Of a stretch of DNA of 64,000 bases, positions 59,585-64,000 are shown in pieces. The notes under the pieces are model-generated. The model did no database searches. It saw only the letters and a program-made list of their open reading frames with translations, and was not told the origin of the DNA. The stretch covers positions 124,148-188,147 of the forward strand of contig PMTF01000016.1 of the NCBI GenBank assembly GCA_003167415.1. The letters are read 5' to 3'. Position 1 is the stretch's first letter. The number at the start of each line of letters is the position of its first letter. The translations under genes and the position numbers were made by a program. This DNA comes from Acidimicrobiaceae bacterium (GTDB lineage: Bacteria > Actinomycetota > Acidimicrobiia > Acidimicrobiales > RAAP-2).

Positions 59585-60775
59585 TCAAAGGATAGCTGTG
59601 CCGCCCTCCGGCGCGATGACGGGCAGACTTGGCCTTGGCGCCCGTAGTGGCAGATCGAGCCAAGCGAGTCCGATATCGCGACCCATGTGCGACGTGCTCG
59701 TCCCTGCGGCTCCGTCATAGTAGACGGCCAGGCGGTCGCCTATGCGCAGCACCGACGGGGTGCCAACCACTCTCTTGGACCACGAACAGTTATTGCGGTC
59801 CAAGACCACCGCCTTGTCGTCGGGATTCCAGTGGTTGATGTCGTCAGTCCAGTAGACCCAGATGGCATCGGTGTACTCAAACTCGAAATCGCCGATGTGG
59901 TTGGTGAACAGAAACCAGGTCTGACTAGCCTCCTCGAAGTACAGCGGGGCGCTTTCGATCTGCTCCTCGAGCGGCACGATCGGCTCCGGATCCAGCGTCC
60001 ACGTTCCGTCGAGATCACGCGTTCGCGCGATACCTATGGTGCGCTGGAGCCCCGCGGAGCCGATCCTGGCGGCACTGAAAAACTGCAGGTACTCATTGCC
60101 ATGGAGGATCACCGGCCCGGGGTAAGTCTCATCGGAGTAGTAGGTACCGGAGATCCGCCGAAACGGCACCACGTCATGCTGCTTCGTCCACGGCCCCGCC
60201 GCCGAGGGAGCCTTTGCCTTCATCGTGTTATACGGGGGCAATGCGACCCGGTCTGGCGGCGGGCTCGTGTTCGGCGTGCCGAGGTAGAACATGTGCCAGA
60301 CATCACCCTCCTGATAAGTCACGCCGTAGGACGCCGAGCCGGAGTCGTCCGACCCGGGCGCCCCGAGCTCGAGCACCGTGCCGTGCTTGTCCCAGGCCAG
60401 ACCGTCGGCGCTCGTCGCTAGCGAGCACAGCCAGCCGGTGGGACCCGCCGCGTCGTAGTGCATGTAGTAGGTGCCGTGGTCCTCGAAAACCCAGACGTCC
60501 CGCGCGGTGTAGATGTCGCATTGATTCGGCCCGTCGCCGTGGAGTAGGACGGGCCCGTGGTCGACAGCGTCCATGCGCAGCGTCGCCACCGGCCTGCCGT
60601 CGGCGTAGGAGGGGACGAAAAGGTCGTCGCATCCCGACTGGTCGACATCGCGAACGGCGCCCGCTTGCGCCGGCAGCTGAGGAATACCGGCGCCCGTTGT
60701 CCCGACATTCGCCAAATGCGCTATATCGTCAACGTCTTGCGGGCTTGGTCTCGGTGCTAGAGAGTGATCGCACAC
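59585..60775 (-). CDS. Five-bladed beta-propeller glycoside hydrolase-like protein (GH43/GH130 type)
   Basis: A 396-aa protein with the repeated blade pattern of GH43/GH32-like hydrolases: DVWVFEDHGTYYMHYDAAGP, SLATSADGLAWDKHGTVLEL, VWHMFYLGTP, NEYLQFFSAA and WFLFTNHIGD. Candidate acidic residues occur in D-rich blade starts. No signal peptide is visible. GTG at 60775 is the only start giving the N-terminal blade; ribosome binding is weak, so the start is uncertain. It is convergent with lldD and richer in G+C than the rhamnose genes, so it may have a different origin. Activity, perhaps on arabinose, xylose or mannose residues, cannot be assigned. Confidence 0.75.
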   Translation of the reverse strand: MCDHSLAPRPSPQDVDDIAHLANVGTTGAGIPQLPAQAGAVRDVDQSGCDDLFVPSYADGRPVATLRMDAVDHGPVLLHGDGPNQCDIYTARDVWVFEDHGTYYMHYDAAGPTGWLCSLATSADGLAWDKHGTVLELGAPGSDDSGSASYGVTYQEGDVWHMFYLGTPNTSPPPDRVALPPYNTMKAKAPSAAGPWTKQHDVVPFRRISGTYYSDETYPGPVILHGNEYLQFFSAARIGSAGLQRTIGIARTRDLDGTWTLDPEPIVPLEEQIESAPLYFEEASQTWFLFTNHIGDFEFEYTDAIWVYWTDDINHWNPDDKAVVLDRNNCSWSKRVVGTPSVLRIGDRLAVYYDGAAGTSTSHMGRDIGLAWLDLPLRAPRPSLPVIAPEGGTAIL

Positions 60776-60801
60776 AGTTCATCCAAAATGATTAGGTCCG
60801 A

Positions 60802-62337
60802 CTAGTTGATTTTTCGTTCGTGGCCCTCCCAGTAGGGCTCTCGCAACTTGAACTTCTGCAATTTTCCAGTGGCCGTACGGTCGAGTTCCGTGCGAAACTC
60901 AATCGAGGTTGGTGTCTTGTAGCCGGCCAGATGTTGACGACAGTACTTGATCAACTCCTCTTGGGTGACCTGGGCGTTCGCAACCAGCACTACGAGCGCC
61001 TTGACCGTTTCACCCCACTTCTCGTCGGGTACTCCGATCACGGCGACCTCAGCGACGTCGGGGTGACTGAACAGCATGTCCTCGACCTCAACGGAGGAAA
61101 CATTCTCTCCACCGGTGATGATGACGTCCTTCAGCCGGTCCGTAATTGTCACGTAGCCGTCATCGCCTATTGTGCCGCCGTCGCCGGTGTGGAACCACCC
61201 GTTGGCCAGGGCCTCGCCGGTCTCCTTGGGCTGATCCCAATAACCCTGCATCACGACGTTCGAACGAGCGAGCACCTCGCCCAGTTTCGAGACCTGCAGA
61301 GTCGTACCGAGGGCGGGCGCGCCCGCGCGAATCAGTTTGGCCGCACGCCGTTCGGTGTCCAGTTCATCCCACTCCGCGCGCGAACGGTTGACCGTCAGCA
61401 GTGGCGAGGTCTCGGTCATTCCGTAAAGCTGGATGAATTCCCAGCCCAGCACGGTTTCGACCTGGGCGATCGTCTTCGTGGGTGGTGGCGCGCCCGCCAC
61501 GATGATGCGAACGCGATCGCGCCCGGGTACGTCACCTTCCCATTCCAACGCAGCCGCGAGCGTGGAATTGACCACCGTCGGCGCGGCACACATCACCGTG
61601 ACCCCGTGCTCGGCGACCCGACGAAGGATCTCGTTACCGTCAATCTTGCGCAGCACAACGTGTTGGGCACCGAGACCGGTCATCGCGAACGGCATCCCCC
61701 AGCCGTTGGCGTGGAACATCGGTAGGGTGTGCAGATACACGTCTCGATCGGACACTCCGGTGTGCAGCGCAAGAGTGGTGGCGTTAATCCATAGGTTGCG
61801 ATGCGTGATCTGCACACCTTTGGGGTACGCCGTGGTGCCGCTGGTGAAGTTGATCGCGGCGGTGGCACCTTCGTCCGGAGCCCAAGGCTCCGGCTCAACT
61901 CCGAAGCAGTACATCGGACCATCCCCGGAGGCCCCGAGCGTGAATTTGTGCCGACAGGGCACACTCGCCAATTGGTCTTCTAGATCCGGATCGACCAACA
62001 AGACGCTGGCCCCCGACTTCTCGACAATGTAGGCGACCTCATCACGCGATAGTCGAAAGTTGATCGGAACCAGCACGCGCCCGTACGCGCAGACGCCAAA
62101 GAATGAGATGAGCAGTCGAGCGCTGTTGTGCGACACGATCGCCACGCGTTCCCCCGGCAGTACACCGAGTGCGTCGAGAGCCGCCGCTTGGGCGCGCGCC
62201 AACTCATCAATGCGGGCATAACTCAACTGCTCCAGGGGCTCGGCGGGCTGCAGCGGTTCATCAATTATCCCAATGCGTTCGCCATATACCATCTTGGCGC
62301 GGTCAATGAAATCCTTGGCGCTCAAAGGCACAAACAT
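60802..62337 (-). CDS. Acyl-CoA synthetase (AMP-forming)
   Basis: A 511-aa adenylate-forming ligase. Seen: the phosphate-binding AAINFTSGTTAYPKGVQITH, the Mg-binding IQLYGMTETSPLL, the hinge region GWFHTGDGGTIGDDGY then VTITDRLKDVIITGGENVSS, and the catalytic lysine in RTATGKLQKFKLRE. GGAGGT precedes ATG 62337 by four bases; an ATG four codons upstream is in the same frame. Closest pattern is the medium/long-chain fatty acid or benzoate-type FadD group. It ends 26 bp before the glycosidase-like gene on the same strand. The substrate acid is unknown. Confidence 0.92.
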   Translation of the reverse strand: MFVPLSAKDFIDRAKMVYGERIGIIDEPLQPAEPLEQLSYARIDELARAQAAALDALGVLPGERVAIVSHNSARLLISFFGVCAYGRVLVPINFRLSRDEVAYIVEKSGASVLLVDPDLEDQLASVPCRHKFTLGASGDGPMYCFGVEPEPWAPDEGATAAINFTSGTTAYPKGVQITHRNLWINATTLALHTGVSDRDVYLHTLPMFHANGWGMPFAMTGLGAQHVVLRKIDGNEILRRVAEHGVTVMCAAPTVVNSTLAAALEWEGDVPGRDRVRIIVAGAPPPTKTIAQVETVLGWEFIQLYGMTETSPLLTVNRSRAEWDELDTERRAAKLIRAGAPALGTTLQVSKLGEVLARSNVVMQGYWDQPKETGEALANGWFHTGDGGTIGDDGYVTITDRLKDVIITGGENVSSVEVEDMLFSHPDVAEVAVIGVPDEKWGETVKALVVLVANAQVTQEELIKYCRQHLAGYKTPTSIEFRTELDRTATGKLQKFKLREPYWEGHERKIN

Positions 62338-62424
62338 TGTGACCTCCATGGTTCATGAATCGACACATCTCGAATCCAAACTCTGGACGCGCCGTCGCTG
62401 CCTACTTAATATTAGGTAGGCATG

Positions 62425-62733
62425 TTATCCCACGACCTTTCGCGCGTCATTCTCAAGAAAACCGCTCAAGCAGAGTCGTCCGTTTCGAAAGGTACGCTTA
62501 AGTTGAGCGACCGTGAGGGTCGCATCCGGTAACGGGATCCCGTCGTCGCACTGACGTTGAAGTTGCTTGAGCTTCCTCACAACCTCGGACATGGTCTTGG
62601 CAGAGACCGTCTTTCGAATTAGACGACCGTTGCTCGAATACCCAAGGGTGAGCACACCGAGCCACCGACCATCAGAGGAACGCTGATAGATCGAGCCCTC
62701 ACCATTACCTCTCCAACTCGCCACCTTCATCAT
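62425..62733 (-). pseudogene. Truncated phage-type integrase (N-terminal arm-binding domain only)
   Basis: A 102-aa frame whose first 75 residues match the N-terminus of actinobacterial tyrosine recombinases: WRGNGEGSIYQRSSDGRWLG, VLTLGYSSNGRLIRKTVSAK and KLKQLQRQCDDGIPLPDA, then LTVAQ. The usual continuation into the core-binding and catalytic domains is lost; the last 27 residues are unrelated. The arm-binding domain alone cannot recombine DNA. It is probably a scar of a past integration event, though no tRNA gene was found beside it. Confidence 0.7.
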
Positions 62734-62822
62734 CTCTTTCGCGTCGCTGACACCGTGGCTGACACAAGAGTCGCGACGACACTAAAAGAGATTGAAGGAA
62801 AATGAAAAGCCGTATGAAATAA

Positions 62823-62868
62823 GGACAAATTTGGTGGTCCTAACCGGACAAACCTCGAACCAAATTGT
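62823..62868. repeat. Nested inverted repeat near the integrase scar
   Basis: GACAAATTTGGT (62823-62834) and ACCAAATTGTC (62858-62868) are complementary apart from one extra A, and inside them GTCC/GGAC form a further short stem. This lies in the 295-bp gap between the integrase remnant and the helicase gene. It might be an attachment-site or structured RNA element; nothing else is recognised in the gap apart from a possible ATAAATAGGG promoter tail near 63011. Confidence 0.4.
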
Positions 62869-63028
62869 CTCGACAAGGCTTGAACGTCTGCATCAAATCG
62901 TCCGCGATTGAAGCCGATGGCACGTTACCTTCCAGAGATTGTCCAGTTGCGTTTCAATATTCAGTGAATAGCGCCAACAGTGCCCTTGGTCGAAGTCGCT
63001 GTAACACCCCATAAATAGGGTCGAACAT

Positions 63029-64000
63029 ATGCCGGCTTCTCATCGAGAACTCAACGCGAGACAACGTGAGGCCGCCTCCTTTGGGGACGGGCCCCTGCGA
63101 GTCATCGCGGGACCCGGGACTGGGAAGACCACGACGCTTACGGCCAGAGTCGAATTTCTTCTCGAGCGCGGTGTCGCGCCGGAGCGAATTCTGCTCCTGA
63201 CCTTCACCCGCCGCTCGTCGCGCGAGATAGTAAGCCGTGTTGGCGCACTTCGAGGTGCCGACCATGGACGCCGGGTCTCGGGCGGCACCTTTCACTCGGT
63301 GGCCCACCACACGCTGCGCCGCCACCACGCCGCCCTTGGTCTGCCTGCAGGTTTCGGAGTTCTGGATCGAGGCGACGCTGCCGACCTGATTGACCTTGTT
63401 CGCGGCGAACTGGGGATACTAAGCAAAGAGCGGCGACTGCCGAAGAAGTCGACTCTGGGCGCACTGTATTCGCGAACGGTGAACACGGGAATGCGACTCG
63501 CCGATGTCATGCGCGAGAATACGCCCTGGTGCGCCGAGAGCTTCGAAGAAGTCGCTTCACTTTTCACAGCCTTTGTGGCCCGAAAGCAGTCACTCGGACT
63601 TCTGGATTTCGACGACCTGCTCTTGTACTGGCGGGTGGCCGCGCAGGATGATGCTTTGGGCGAAGAGCTCGGCGCGGCCTATGACCACATTCTGGTCGAC
63701 GAGTTTCAGGACGTGAACCTCTTGCAGTTAGACGTACTCGTCGGGCTGCGCCGAATCGATCCTCGATTGACGATTGTCGGCGATGACGCGCAGGCCATCT
63801 ATGGTTTTCGTGGCGCGACGGCGAGGTTCTTGCTCGATGCCGAGCGCTATTTCAACGGACTAACAACGATCACGCTGGACGTCAACTACCGATCGTCTGG
63901 GGCGATCCTTGGGGTGGCCAATGCCCTCGCCGCCGACGCGCCCGAAGGATTCAGCTCCGTCCTTCGCGAAGTGGTCCCGGTTAGTGGCGCGAGCCAGCCA
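63029..64000 (+). CDS. UvrD/Rep-family helicase, 3' end outside window
   Basis: The first 324 residues of a superfamily 1 DNA helicase; the frame is open to the last base. ATG at 63029 gives MPASHRELNARQREAASFGD (Q motif), then Walker A VIAGPGTGKTTTLTARV, motif Ia LLLTFTRRSSREI, motif II HILVDEFQDVNLLQ, motif III IVGDDAQAIYGFRG and motif IV region LDVNYRSSGAIL. It would unwind DNA in repair or replication restart. Weak AGGG lies upstream. Since the C-terminal half is missing, PcrA, UvrD1 or an AddA-like protein remain possible. Confidence 0.93.
   Translation, partial: MPASHRELNARQREAASFGDGPLRVIAGPGTGKTTTLTARVEFLLERGVAPERILLLTFTRRSSREIVSRVGALRGADHGRRVSGGTFHSVAHHTLRRHHAALGLPAGFGVLDRGDAADLIDLVRGELGILSKERRLPKKSTLGALYSRTVNTGMRLADVMRENTPWCAESFEEVASLFTAFVARKQSLGLLDFDDLLLYWRVAAQDDALGEELGAAYDHILVDEFQDVNLLQLDVLVGLRRIDPRLTIVGDDAQAIYGFRGATARFLLDAERYFNGLTTITLDVNYRSSGAILGVANALAADAPEGFSSVLREVVPVSGASQP

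Noticed and set aside
1-64000. tRNA, rRNA, riboswitch or CRISPR array
   Set aside because: No cloverleaf with a GTTCGA-type arm, no rRNA-like stretch and no regularly spaced repeats were found on reading both strands.

Overview
The window looks like a chromosomal segment of an actinobacterium. Supporting signs are frequent GTG starts, PucR, IclR, LacI and TetR regulators, YVTN-repeat secreted proteins, an LLM-class oxidoreductase of the F420-linked type, and a moderately high G+C content. The class cannot be fixed from the sequence alone; Acidimicrobiia is a guess. No rRNA, tRNA or CRISPR array was seen. Most genes fall into tightly packed catabolic operons, each with its own regulator.

Region 1 (1-11030) is a reductive pyrimidine (uracil/thymine) or hydantoin degradation operon on the minus strand. 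In transcription order it holds alanine dehydrogenase, a class III beta-amino acid aminotransferase, (methyl)malonate-semialdehyde dehydrogenase, beta-ureidopropionase, dihydropyrimidinase, a 40-aa coupled ORF, an LLM oxidoreductase, and a sugar/nucleoside-type ABC binding protein with the start of its ATPase. A PucR regulator is divergent. Region 2 (11035-15197) holds a YVTN beta-propeller protein, two small secreted proteins around a transposase remnant, and a DMT-family permease.

Region 3 (15276-26012) is a nine-gene minus-strand operon: class II aldolase, PfkB kinase, glutamate-1-semialdehyde-aminotransferase-like enzyme, cyclase-family hydrolase and a complete oligopeptide-type ABC importer. 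A TetR regulator is divergent. Its substrate is unknown. A 42-bp direct repeat brackets the small membrane protein gene that follows. Region 4 (26219-33211) carries a divergent transketolase-like protein, a class I/II aminotransferase, a methyltransferase and a MarR/DHA2-efflux pair.

Region 5 (33461-60775) is a carbohydrate island that is visibly poorer in G+C over much of its length. Its left part (IclR, HpaI-type aldolase, GH172, MhpD-type hydratase, SnoaL-like, cyclase, aldo/keto reductase) and middle part (alpha/beta hydrolase, a 66-aa coupled ORF, an RbsABC-type importer, a duplicated UxaA-type dehydratase, LacI) suggest an oxidative, non-phosphorylating sugar-acid route. The right part is a complete L-rhamnoside pathway: alpha-L-rhamnosidase, mutarotase, isomerase, bifunctional aldolase/lactaldehyde dehydrogenase, rhamnulokinase and L-lactate dehydrogenase, so that rhamnose would end as DHAP and pyruvate. 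Three LacI-type operator candidates tie the importer to the rhamnose genes. Region 6 (60802-64000) has an acyl-CoA synthetase, a truncated phage-type integrase and the start of a UvrD-like helicase.

The most unusual items are the 914-aa UxaA-type protein whose two halves have lost different cysteine motifs, the three ORFs of 40-66 aa locked into operons by start/stop overlaps, the LLM oxidoreductase standing where a dihydropyrimidine dehydrogenase would be expected, and the unassigned aldolase/kinase/aminotransferase operon.
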